Source: Begonia masoniana
Taxonomy: Eukaryota; Streptophyta; Magnoliopsida; Cucurbitales; Begoniaceae
Reading direction: 5' to 3'
DNA: 64,000 nt
NCBI GenBank assembly: GCA_022432975.1
Contig: CM039503.1
Coordinates: 47,099,259-47,163,258 of the forward strand
Under the pieces are notes generated by a model. It was not told where the DNA came from, did not search any database, and was given only the letters and a program-made list of their open reading frames with translations. Positions 1-9,744 of the stretch are shown here, piece after piece. Every line of letters begins with the position of its first letter. The first letter of the stretch is position 1. Position numbers and translations under genes: made by a program.

Positions 1-284
1 CTCAGGAGAGTTATGGAAACCATTTCAAGAACACAGAATTCAACAACTTCTGAAACAACATAACACAACACGAAGAAAGCACTGGGCCTGCGAAATTTGA
101 TGGAATTTCAGCAGTAGGAGCTGTGCTATCAGTTATCGGCAAAAGACTTTAATGGAAAAACATCAAATCCCAATTCAGTAAACACATCAGGCGGCAGCAA
201 AACAAATACCGACAGAAAACCCAACAACGAACACCAGCAAAAAAGCAAAACAATCCAAATTCTACTTAATAAAAGATGATTTAC

Positions 285-414
285 CTGAGCCAACCCTGTT
301 GATGTGGTGAATCTGAGCAGCAGAGCCATCCTTGAACGAATCCTTCTTAGTTGCTTCCTTATCACCACTACCCTCTTCCACGGATGATCTCAAACAAGGA
401 AAGCACCCACCCAT
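285..414 (-). CDS. PBL27: Receptor-like cytoplasmic kinase, PBL27-like, exon 1 (partial gene)
   Basis: Seen: a minus-strand ATG at 414-412 opens 43 codons beginning MGGCFPCLRSS and ending near HHINRVGS. A clean donor follows (CAG|GTAAATC, GT at 284-283). Family knowledge: RLCK-VII (PBS1-like) kinases start with a short Met-Gly-Cys leader that is acylated and holds the kinase on the plasma membrane inner face. The Lys/Asp/Ser-rich stretch after it, with KDGSAAQ and HH, resembles Arabidopsis PBL27, which passes chitin and other immune signals from surface receptors to MAP kinases. The kinase domain should lie in later exons beyond the left edge, since positions 1-284 read as intron. Upstream, 415-750 is pyrimidine-rich on the sense strand, as expected of a 5' leader. 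PBL27 rather than another PBL is an inference from a short, variable region. Confidence 0.6.
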
Positions 415-1715
415 ACCAAAATCTAAGCAAATTTCAAGCCACCAAAAGAAAATTCTACTCGTAAAAATTAAGGAACACTATACAAACACAAGTTCATCTC
501 TAACCCCCGACAATAGCTCATCCTGGAAATGTTCGACGAACCCATTTCGGAATTTTACCTAGCCCGCTTCCTCCCCCTCTCTCGGCGATCTTTGGCAGCC
601 ATTAAAGATAAAAAAGAGTAAGAACCCACCAATTTTCTGCAGAAGCAGATCACCAAATCGAAGAAACAGATGCAGTGAAACACAAGGTAAGGAGAAAACA
701 GAAGGGTATGAAAATAGAAAATAGAGGATTAAAGAACTGGTCATGGATATCAAATTACCAAGTAGATGGGTAATTAGGACCTACTTCGATACGTAAACTA
801 AAATATCCTACGATTACGACGAAGAAAAGTAAGTGATTGGGTTGGGTGGGTTTAACTTTTAACCCATTGACATGTGAATTTTTACAAGACGGAGAGGGCG
901 CTGTAATAATCATCATCACGGTCGGGAAAGTGGGGTCCTTTAAGGGATGTGCCTCCACACTTATGATGGACATTCTCAGCACATGTTCTTAAAATATTCA
1001 AAGGACTGGGCTGCACAAACAGACATCTTTTTGGTGTTCAGACTCTATGAACTCGTGAGAGGCCATTTTGGGTCAGACTCCAATTACTCTACTCTTCCTT
1101 TCTCTTCCAAACTTATCTATAGAAATTATGAACATCGGATCATGATAGGTGGGATTTGATGATCCAGAGTTCTTTTGAATTCATTGTAAGTGTTCGTTTA
1201 TTTTATAAATTCATGTAAATAAGATACGCAAAAATCACGTTTGTCCGTAAGTTTCGTGTGCCATTTTCTTTTTCAATTATTGTTTGATTTTTACCCCAAG
1301 AAGAAATGCATGAATTATTTGAGATTATTTTTCGAATACTCTTTTTTTTTCTTAAAAAATGAAACTAGAGTGGGTTTAAAGTTTGTGGGCTTTTTTTGGC
1401 TACTAGTGTCAGCAAATGAAGCCATCCTTTGATTATCCAATTCATTAAATCTGTGTACATCGATGTCCTCTATAATTAGACACTTGTCTGTGTCTAAATT
1501 ATATGCAAATACATAGTTCTAGCTATTATTGAAACCTCATAGTACCCAAAATGTATGTTCAACTCTTAATTTGTAGCAAATTTCAATCTGAAGAACAATC
1601 AAAGTTCGCACAATAAGCATCAGTATGAACTTTCCAGCAAGATCCGGAAATAATCATTCCAAGTAGTTGTTAAAACTTCAATGAAATAACATAAATAATC
1701 CTACTTGCACAAGCT
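415..1715. other. Upstream region of the PBL27-like gene and AT-rich spacer
   Basis: No convincing coding region. The first 300 bases or so next to the kinase exon probably hold its 5' untranslated leader and core promoter, read on the minus strand. I cannot fix a transcription start. The rest is AT-rich with short random reading frames. Confidence 0.4.
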
Positions 1716-1721
1716 TTAGAC

Positions 1722-1800
1722 TACCTTAACCAGTTTTTGATCCAAATAATGACAGAATCTCATTCTTTTTTGAGCTACCAATTTCAACATCAGGGTCATC
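1722..1800 (-). pseudogene. Possible orphan exon, acidic/lysine-rich, unidentified
   Basis: On the minus strand an acceptor-like CTACTAG precedes a frame reading roughly EDDDPDVEIGSSKKNEILS and ending in FGSKTG before a stop. Its acidic-then-basic composition looks more like a real exon than chance, but no partner exon is evident and I do not recognise the family. It could be a gene fragment carried by a transposon or a chance frame. Confidence 0.2.
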
Positions 1801-2702
1801 ATCCTCCTAGTAGCGTGAGGGTATTTTGGTTTTTTTAAAAGGCTCGTCTCGAGCTTACTTTTCCACAGACCTGGACATTGATCCGCCAAGTGTACCCGAC
1901 CTGGTCTTATATATAAGGATCCTGTTGGACCCAACCCATTGTCGATCTGTTCTTCTGTTATGTTTCTGTCCACGGTGATATAGGTTGCCATTTCTTGATA
2001 ATTTAGGTAATTATTTTATATAAAAAATAAACACAAAGAGGATGAATTGTGTTAAAAAAAGTACTATAAAATTGACAAGTGTGTTTATAAGATTGAGAAA
2101 ATAAGCAAAAGTTAAGACTTGTATAATTTTATTTCTATTTTGCAGAAATCGCCAATTCACCAGTTCATTTTCATGGTCATGGAAAGAGAAATTGCCCTTA
2201 ATTTTTTTTATAAAAATAATAAATAAAAGTAACTGAGACACTCATCGTTTTCAACCAAAGACTGTCTGCAACTTCAATAACGTGTGATGTTTTAACTTGT
2301 TGATGTCATCGCCAACTCACGTGTTACTTTCCAATAACATTATAACGAAATTTGACACGTTACAAAGGTTACGATCATGTGACAAATGCATATATAGACA
2401 TGCGATAAGCATATATTCTATGGTTTTGTGGTTCCCCCAACTAAGTTTTGACACATACAATTCGATTCCATCTTCATTGATTTAGTGATTCTTCACTTTG
2501 TCGTTAGATTTTTAGCATCCTTTTGCAATCTATCAACTTTAAAAGGAATTTCACATGCACGAGAAAGAAAGAGAGAACATGGTTCTTTAGTTAGGGAAGG
2601 GACAAATTACCCCCTCCTTTTTTTCTTAAATATATTCTAAGTAAATATCTATGTCTTTTACTATTTATAATTGTTGAAAAACAATTGGTTCTCCCAAAAT
2701 CA
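1801..2702. other. AT-rich intergenic sequence
   Basis: Nothing recognisable. Short open frames on both strands lack domain-like composition. Confidence 0.4.
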
Positions 2703-2718
2703 AAGCTATGATATCAAT
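2703..2718 (-). other. Primer-binding site of the copia-like LTR
   Basis: Read on the minus strand, the sequence directly after the LTR is a slightly decayed TGGTATCAGAGC, the complement of the 3' end of plant initiator-Met tRNA, as used by most plant LTR retrotransposons. Confidence 0.5.
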
Positions 2719-2960
2719 TGTTAAGAATCGAACAATAATAATCAAAAATAAAAAATAAAGGCGAAAACACAGAGACACTAAAATTTACGTTGAAAATTCT
2801 AGACAGTGAAAAACCACATGCATATTTCATTATATAGAAATCAATGTATAATTAAGTTTTGTGACTCAAATATCAATATATAGAGAAAACATAAACTCTA
2901 ATATTGATATACAGGCTCGACCCAGCCCAATTATAATTCGGGTCACACCAAACTCTAACA
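2719..2960 (-). mobile_element. Ty1/copia-like LTR (short, truncated element)
   Basis: The segment has the 5'-TGTTA...TAACA-3' ends of copia LTRs, is 242 bp long (short, as usual for copia) and on its minus-strand 3' side is followed by a tRNA-iMet primer-binding site. It is therefore a 5' LTR read on the minus strand. No gag-pol follows at 2700 and below, so the internal domain is lost. Inside lies the text typical of these LTRs, with CTCTATATATTGA near the middle. Assigning it to copia rather than to a short gypsy element rests on length and layout. Confidence 0.5.
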
Positions 2961-3990
2961 ACAAGTATATAAATATTACGTGCAATTATAATTTCAATAG
3001 TTTTATATGAAATGATATTTATTATATCACGTCATTTTTTGGACAGAAGTATATATGATTATTATATGAAATTGTCACGTTGATATCATTGAAAAGAAGA
3101 CAACTTTGATCGTGACGCAATCGTAATTATAATAATATTATTACATCTAATCATTCTTATTTTATGCCCTCTCTTTTTTTATCTACTCTTTGAATGTGAA
3201 AAATTTGAGCAACATAAACTCGAGCTCATGAAATTATTGAACTTGTACCTGTTGAATAGGAAATAGAAAGAAGGTATTGTATGCTAATTTGCAATATGAG
3301 ATTTTATCTTCTTGTTGAGTGTAATTAAATTAATATAGCATTATTAATAATTAATATAAAATTTAGAACTATTTCATAATCAGTAAGTTAGGATAATATC
3401 GATCAAAATCAATTTATATCGTCTATAAGTCAACCTGCCAACTATTAAACAACTTGTTAGAAACGCAAGACAACCAATTCAAGACAGCCAAATCCACTGA
3501 GCAGAAAAGCCTTCACTGATATCTCACCCCTTTTCCATTACCAAAAAGTAGTTTGACACAAAATAAAATAGATCAACTGTCCAATGCAAGCTCTGCAGTA
3601 ACAAGTACACAAGCGAGAAAAAAAAAGATTCAAATTCCACTTGGCATGTTTGGCTGGAAAGAACATCGCCATATGCCCGAATTTGACATATTTGTAAAAA
3701 AAAAAAAGAGCTTGATTATGTATTTTGTGTGTATGAGCAAGATAAAAAAAATAAGACAGCTTTGCTTTTGGGAGTGAATCGAGTTGATGCAATAGAAGAT
3801 CCTAGTCTAGGGAGGGCAGTGGTAAAGAGGATGGGGGATGTCCTCAGCGTCTAATACAACAATTATATATTTTTGCAAGAATTAAGCATTTTTTGCACTA
3901 TGATATGTCTTTATTTTATTGATCTAGTAAATATGATCAAAAAATTAAAAATAATAAATGAATTACACGTCATCGCAGAAAAAATATTGG
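2961..3990. other. AT-rich intergenic sequence
   Basis: Very AT-rich, with several A runs (3620-3720). No gene, RNA or transposon end was recognised. Confidence 0.4.
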
Positions 3991-3994
3991 AGTG

Positions 3995-4222
3995 TACATT
4001 TAAATATCTACTTCACGACCAAAGAAAACAGCAAGGACTTAAGGGTTCTAGCCAAGCCGGATCAGAGCCCACTCCTTTTCTTTCCCTCTCGAGTCGCGTA
4101 CAGCCGGGCTCGCTCGCTCCCTGCTCGTAAAACAGCCTCTTTATGGCATGGCTCATGCAACACGAGCTTTTGCCGAATATCACCACCGCCTTCTGAGTTG
4201 ACAGTTCTATGATTCTGTCCAT
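3995..4222 (-). pseudogene. CC-type (class III, ROXY/GRXS) glutaredoxin pseudogene
   Basis: Seen: a minus-strand ATG at 4222 opens MDRIIELSTQKAVVIFGKSS, then the active site CCMS, then HAIKRLFYEQG. This is the N-terminal half of a land-plant CC-type glutaredoxin of the CCxS subgroup. After about residue 42 the frame shifts. In another frame the family's middle section is readable (RGKEKEWALIRLG, then VLAVFFG), broken by two stops where Cys and a codon near Pro are expected. The C-terminal part, including the last helix and the usual L-rich end, is missing below about 4000. Family: about 100-residue intronless proteins that bind TGA bZIP factors and TOPLESS in the nucleus. A short truncated product could in principle be made, but I read it as a dead copy. 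Confidence 0.75.
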
Positions 4223-4361
4223 GTATTCGCTTGATTGTAGAGTTAGAATTCAAGAAGAAAATAATGAAATGAGAAAGACAGAAGGCAGGAATGTGTCGAT
4301 GAAGGTGGATTAGAGATGATGATGAGTGGCGTCTGATTGATTTTGCGGGTGGGTTATGAGG

Positions 4362-4370
4362 TATATATAG
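4362..4370 (-). promoter_or_regulatory. TATA box of the glutaredoxin relic
   Basis: CTATATATAC on the minus strand lies about 140 bases before the glutaredoxin ATG, with a pyrimidine/CTCATTTC leader between them. Spacing and sequence fit a plant core promoter that outlived its gene. Confidence 0.55.
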
Positions 4371-4372
4371 GG

Positions 4373-5084
4373 TAGAAAGAGGACGGTGGAGGATTACCTA
4401 TTTGCTTCATTTGTTGCTCAAAGAGAGAGAAAAACAAGAGAGAGAGTGACGGTTCTTTTCGATATTTCAATCCATGCTTTCATTTAAAAAAAAAAAAAAA
4501 AACCCCTTATTTTGACAATGACTGATGTGGTTTTCTACAGACCTCTTTCCCATACTTGTTCTAAGAATCAATTACAAGCTGAAGATAAGGCAAGCATCGC
4601 CGAGAGTGAGTGGGATGATGAGAGAGAGAAAGAGAATATATTTTAATATAGACGCCTTATCCCTAAACGCTTAGTACTTAAATTTAATTAATCCCCAGAT
4701 TAATTATTAATTACAATTTATCATGCTTCTCAAATTATTTATTTTGGGTATAAACCAAAATAAACCCCTAATTATGGATTTTTTTAAAATAAACCATATG
4801 CTATAAACCCTAACAACTAAAATCTTAAATTATAAAAATCTTACAAAACAAACCTTATCGGGTGGCCGATCATCTCCCGATCATTGTTTATGAACGGGGG
4901 CCGTTCTATCCAATGTTGATGTGACACTGGACCATGTGGAATAGGGGGTTGAGGTGGAGACCCCTCGTTCTCAGACTCTATGTTGAGAACGGAGGGTCGA
5001 GGTGAGGGGCAAAGTGCATTGCATGTGGGATAAGAATGGGGGGTCCCCACCACCTGACAGCTCCACGTTCTGATTTCTCAACCC
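4373..5084. other. Spacer and outer part of the MULE inverted-repeat region
   Basis: Contains an A run (about 4485-4501) and AT-rich sequence to about 4850. It then becomes GC-richer and includes GATCGG and AACGGGGG motifs that resemble, inverted, the sequence at 7880-7960. It probably belongs to the outer left arm of the MULE inverted repeat. Confidence 0.35.
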
Positions 5085-7880
5085 AGAACAGGGGGTCATG
5101 GCCCACTATGCGGTCTCACGTTTTGTGTAAGATCCTCTGGCCCAAATCCAACTCGGGATCTGCAGAGTTTTAATCCAGTACGTCATCCTCCGGCCCAAAT
5201 CCTGTAACACCAGGTTTTATGGGATTTGATTTATTCCAATATAAACGGTATTTTTGTAAATACATCAAATTAAGTTCGTTTTGCTAACGGAAGATTTTAA
5301 TGGAGCCTTAATAATAAATTAGAATTTATGGTGAAATAAGAAAATTTGGAGAAAACGAATCGTTAGTTAAATAACGAAAGTTGTGGAGGAATAAATTGAA
5401 AATCATAAGGAAGGGCAAATGAGTAATTTCGCAAACCAAAATAAAATCACAAAAACTCTCCCTCCCTCACACTTACACGATTTCTTCTTCAGCATTTCCC
5501 CTCCTTCACGCGACATTTCTCCCTCCCACGGCGTTTCCTCTCTTCCGGCAACGATTCTTCTTCTCCGGCGATCGTTCTTCACGCTTTCTCTTTCAACTCC
5601 GACCCTAGGTGAATCTGCTGTTTAGGAGCCTTAGATTTCAATTTCTAGGGTTTAAAATGGTTAGGGTTCGTTAGGGTTTTCGTTGAAAACGTGAAATAGA
5701 GTTTGAAATTGATGGGTTTACCATATTTAGAGCTCTAATGGGCGTATTTATGGTTGTTGGTAAGAGTTAGTTGAATTAATGAGAGTTATTGAGGTTTTGA
5801 GTGGTTGGAAGTTTTAAAAAATCCATTAATGGAGGTTTGAAAATTCACGAGCACGAGTTGCTCGATAAAATGCCTCAATGAGGTGTTTTAGAGTTTAGGA
5901 GATTTTCTTTAGCTAGGAGTTTGTAATTTTCTAAACTCGATAGTTTAGAATTGATTTAAATGACGAATGTTGTGCATTGCCATAGGTGAACAACGCTCGT
6001 GGACGGAGCTTAAATTGCAACGGACGCGAGGTAAGTCTTTGTGATTTGTTTGGCCGTCTTGGCCTACACCATAAGAATGTACGTTAAATCGAGGAATTGG
6101 AGATATATTGCGTTCGGGTAATCAGATTGGGTAGTTAGGTATAGGCTTAATTAAGTTGTTGATTGTTTAAGTTTATCGTTTGTATGTTTCGATTTCGTTA
6201 TGGCACAGCATATGTTCATGCATCATTGTTTTTTTAAAGGCATAAAAAGAATTTCTATGCATATTTTCATGAAAAGGAAAGGTTAACGAAAAGGTTAATA
6301 AATGTAACGATGGTCACTTCGGTGGCGGTGGTTCAGACATGGCTGTCAGATGAAGCATGTTTTCCCCCCAGTTAGATACGAGGGGCTATCCAATCGTCAG
6401 ATGTGCCGCTCCTATCTAGCAAGAGTGAAGCTCCGGTGACATAAATAAAATGAATAGCGAAAAGGTAGGATGCATGATTTATGAACTGTACATGCATAGT
6501 ATTCACATGCATTCACGTAGATTTACTGAGCTTCTAGCTCACATTTTATTTTCTATGGTGTAGGTGATTTTGAGACAGGTGAGGATGATGTTCCTCCGCC
6601 CGAAGTCTAAGCAGGTTGATGAAGAATGCTCGCAGGAGTGTGCTGGCGGTCGGTGCTTAATTTGACCCGTGGGGACGTAGGTAAATGTTTTGGGAAATTG
6701 ATAGATAGGAATGTAGGAAATTGTATAGTTGAACATTTTAGGATGCTTGGATCTGGATAGATATTGTATAGTATTTTGTAATGTTTTTGATATTTTCAAA
6801 CAGGGGAAAATGTTCAGTTTTTAAACGGAACCATGCGGTTCGTTTTTATGAAATTTGATTACGTTTTAAATATATTTTGGGTGTTGGTGTTTGATATGAG
6901 TTGAGGTTAGGTGTTTGAGGTTGATAAGGTTGAGGTTGAGAAGTAAAGGAGTGGTGTATGTATGTTTGGGCGTGAGCAGGGAAGAGGAAAGATAGAAGAA
7001 AAGAAGGAAAGGAAAAAGAAAAGGGGGCAGGCATTCGATCGCAGGTGGAAGGGCGATTGAACGCAGAACTCTCTGGTTTTCCAGAGGAGTTCCCGATCGT
7101 TCGCCAAAGGAGGGGCGAACAATCGGTTTGCAGGTTAGGCTACACGTTCTGGAATCAGAACGTGAGCCGATCGATCGGCTGAAGACAGCCGATCGATAGG
7201 TTGTGAGGGGGGCGATCGATAGCCCATTGAGGGGCCGATCGATCGCCTATGTAAAAATAGTGGTTCGGGCAATTTTTCCCTCCCCTCACTCTGTCGATTG
7301 TTTATTTAATGTAATTGTTTTATTTAAATTGTTTTCCACTATTTATACCTTCATTTATTAAACAAAACTATATTTTAGAATTTAAAAATTTAGAATTCAC
7401 TTGGCGTTAAAAAAAAAAAGAAGAAAAATTTTTACGGGAAATTAAAGGTAAAGAAGTAGGGTCGTTACAAATCCAACCCGGAATTTGCGGAGCACTAGGT
7501 GGTCCACTCATGAACTTCTCCCCCTGGAAATGGAGTTTTTGCCTTCCCCACCACTCGAACCCAGGACCTCCAGGCTATAATCCATGGGCTACAAGTGATG
7601 GTACCACTTGTGCTAGTAGCTCAAGTGGTACCATCACTTGTAGCCCTGGTACCATAACTTATAGCCTATGGATTATAGCTGGTGGGGAAGGCAAAAACTC
7701 CATTTTCAGGGGGGAGAAGTTCATGAGTGGACCACCCAGTGCTCTGCGAATCCCGGGTTGGACTTGGGCCGGAGGATGACGTGCTGGGTTAAAACTCCAC
7801 AAATCCTGAGTTGGACTTGGGCCAGAGGGTCTTACATTTTGGGCTGAGAACAGGGGTCTGCCCCCTGAACGGACCCCTGT
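5085..7880. repeat. Long inverted repeat (foldback) at the MULE 5' side, interrupted by a solo LTR
   Basis: The left arm (5085-5202 continued at 7475-7610) is matched in reverse complement by the right arm (about 7618-7880). Shared blocks in both arms include CTCTGGCCCAA, GTCATCCTCCGGCCCAA, GGTGGTCCACTCATGAAC, GGAGTTTTTGCCTTCCCC and GATGGTACCACTTG. The arms are about 250 bp each and their axis is near 7614-7618. A transcript would fold into a long hairpin. It sits just upstream of the MULE transposase, so it is probably that element's terminal or subterminal inverted repeat. The solo LTR at 5203-7469 inserted later into the left arm. Confidence 0.65.
5203..7469 (+). mobile_element. Solo LTR 1 (Tekay-type Ty3/gypsy)
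   Basis: Starts TGTAACACC and ends GTCGTTACA, with a perfect 5-bp target-site duplication AATCC at 5198-5202 and 7470-7474. It is 2267 bp with no internal domain, so it is a solo LTR left by recombination between the two LTRs of an element. Inside: a gene-leader-like pyrimidine-rich stretch ending in a donor (GT at 5609), a 45-nt segment 5986-6030 between AG and GTAAGT, and a 15-nt segment 6564-6578 between TATGGTGTAG and GTGAGGA. Near the 3' end (about 7165-7250) is a cluster of CGATCGATCG palindromes. Clade assigned from resemblance to the LTRs of elements B and C. Confidence 0.85.
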
Positions 7881-7941
7881 TCTTTAAATTATTGCTGAGA
7901 ACGGGGGTCAGTGCCCTCGATCGGGGGGCCGATCCCCGAGA

Positions 7942-7949
7942 CTATATAA
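7942..7949 (+). promoter_or_regulatory. TATA box of the MULE transposase gene
   Basis: CTATATAAC about 100 bases before the transposase ATG at 8046, just outside the inverted repeat and followed by a pyrimidine-rich leader. Confidence 0.5.
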
Positions 7950-8045
7950 CTTTTCAGCTTCATTTTCACCCCAGCTCGAGAAAAATCTCTAAAACATCTC
8001 CACTATTTTTTGCTCCAGCAAATTTTCTCTGTATTAACAACGTCG

Positions 8046-8711
8046 ATGGAGTCTGATTCGAGTAGATCGGTTGACTTAGACGAGACAACAACTGGTGATG
8101 CCAATATGGAGTGGTATTCGTACTCCACACCTATATATGCTAAGCTTCAGGCATTCGATCACCTAGAAGGTAACGAAGAAATAGAGGTGCAATCGACGTT
8201 GAAAACTCTAGACGATGAACTTCGAACACCAGTCGACTCGGAGGATAATGAGGTGGAAAGCGTACCGGTAAGGAAGGAAATTTCGATGAGATTTTATTTG
8301 GGTAAAAAATATAGTTCTTTAAATCCAATTAGAAAAGAAATAGTAAAATACGCTTTGAATAATAGTTATGGGATCAAATTCACTAAAAGTGAATCTCAGC
8401 GCCTAACGGCAGTGTGTGAAGACGGATGTGATTGGCGACTGCATGCTTCGAAGATGCAAAATGAACTTACGTTTCAAATAAAGAGTTTCAACGATTATCA
8501 CAACTATTCAAAGAAAATTGAGAATCGACACGCTACCGCAAAATTGGTGGCAAATCATTATTTGGATAAGTTCAAAAGTCAACCTATGTGAGAAATTCCT
8601 TCCATTATTGAGACAGTGATAAAGAATTTTGATGTCAACATTACACCAAGTCTTGTCAAGAGAGCAAAAATCGAAGCTCGAAAACTTAATGAAGGGAAGG
8701 ACGATGAGCAA
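8046..8711 (+). pseudogene. MULE (MuDR-type) transposase, N-terminal part
   Basis: The ATG at 8046 is preferred to an in-frame one at 8010 because it follows the leader and starts the acidic MESDSSRS stretch common in MULE proteins. After about 80 residues of variable acidic sequence comes the MuDR DNA-binding domain: FYLGKKYSSLNPIRKEIVKY, then the C-x4-C zinc pair in AVCEDGCDWRLHAS and a HNY in place of the usual HTC. A TGA at 8589-8591 interrupts the frame. Translation beyond it still matches the family (SLVKRAKIEAR) as far as DDEQ, where the hAT-like element is inserted. Function when intact: cut-and-paste mobilisation of Mutator-like elements in the nucleus. The gene is dead. Confidence 0.85.
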
Positions 8712-9507
8712 TAGAGGTGAGTAAAAAAATCGAGAACCAAAGAACCGGACCAGAACCGATAATTTGGTCCGGTTCTGGTTGGTTCTGAAAAAAAAAAGCA
8801 ATTTCGGTTCTGTATTAACCATAAACAAAAATCCTGGTCTGATTTTCTGTTATAACGAGTTAGCTCATTTAGAAACGACCCGGACAACATTGCCCTAAGT
8901 AACACATCGACTGTCGAGGGCTCGAGCTTCAGTTCTCACTTTTATCTTCTCATCTTCGTAGAATCGCAAATCGCTGAAAGCTCACCCTCGCCCAGTCGCC
9001 CAGTTGCCATCGCCGCTCGACCACTCGTCTAACGAAGGTAAGCTTTTTTTTTTATCTTTGATTAGGATTTATTTATAACTTCATCTAATCTTGTGATTTT
9101 TGCAATTCTTCCACCCAGACGAGTTCGTCGTTTAGTTTTTTGTTTCTTTCTTGGCGTTCGATCTTCACTATTGGGTCCTGTTTCAATCGAACATCATCAA
9201 AATCCAAACCAAAGGTTTGGTTCTGCTCTTTCTATGGTTATTGATTCAATTTTGCTTTTGTTTTGGAAAGATTTATTGGTAAAAAATGTTGCAAAGAAGC
9301 AGTGATTTGTAGCCTAAACCAAGATCCAATAATCTGTTTTGACTTTTGAGACCTAAAACCCGGGAGGACCAGAACCGAGACCACAATTCTGGTCCTGTTC
9401 GAAAAAATTTTTGGGACTAATTGGTCCAAAAAATTAAAAACTAAATTTCAGTGGTCTGATCTTAATCTGTCCAAAAACCGGATCGAATCGGACCACGATC
9501 ACCCCTA
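8712..9507. mobile_element. Non-autonomous hAT-like element inserted in the MULE transposase
   Basis: The ends are TAGAGGTGA and, inverted, TAGGGGTGA, typical hAT termini. Flanking 8-bp copies ATGAGCAA (8704-8711) and ACAAACAA (9508-9515) match at 5 of 8, all differences being transitions, as for an old target-site duplication. Removing it rejoins the transposase codons DEQ|YKLLW in frame. Subterminal motifs of GGTCC/GGACC and ACCGGACC occur at both ends. The 796-bp body has no transposase reading frame, so it depends on another element. Confidence 0.75.
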
Positions 9508-9515
9508 ACAAACAA

Positions 9516-9744
9516 TACAAGCTATTGTGGTCGTACGCAGAAGAAATACGTTGGTCTGAGTAGCACATTGTGCATATACTCTTACTTTGTGGGCTCTGAT
9601 GATAATGAGATATGTGTATTCCAAAGAATGTAATTGTATATGGCTGCTTGCAGGGCAGATTTGCTGTAACGACCCTTGATGATAATGAGATATGTGTATT
9701 CCAAAGAATGTAATTGTATATGGCTGCTTGCAGGGCAGGTTTGC
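9516..9744 (+). pseudogene. MULE transposase, middle fragment with tandem duplication
   Basis: Continues the transposase after the hAT element: YKLLWSYAEEIRWSE, then a damaged stretch, then VFQRM*LYMAACRA, the segment that precedes the catalytic region in MULE proteins. An 80-bp unit is duplicated in tandem (9597-9676 and 9677-9756). The copies include the first 12 bases of the LTR that follows, so the duplication came after that LTR inserted. Confidence 0.75.

Noticed and set aside
1716..1991. Whole 91-codon minus-strand frame as a gene
   Set aside because: It merges unrelated sequence with a stretch whose better frame is different. Only the short orphan-exon candidate at 1722-1800 was kept.
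8820..9310. Host gene fragment inside the hAT-like element
   Set aside because: The pyrimidine-rich stretch and a GTAAGC-like donor near 9035 look like a gene leader, but no coding frame follows that resembles a known protein, so capture could not be supported.
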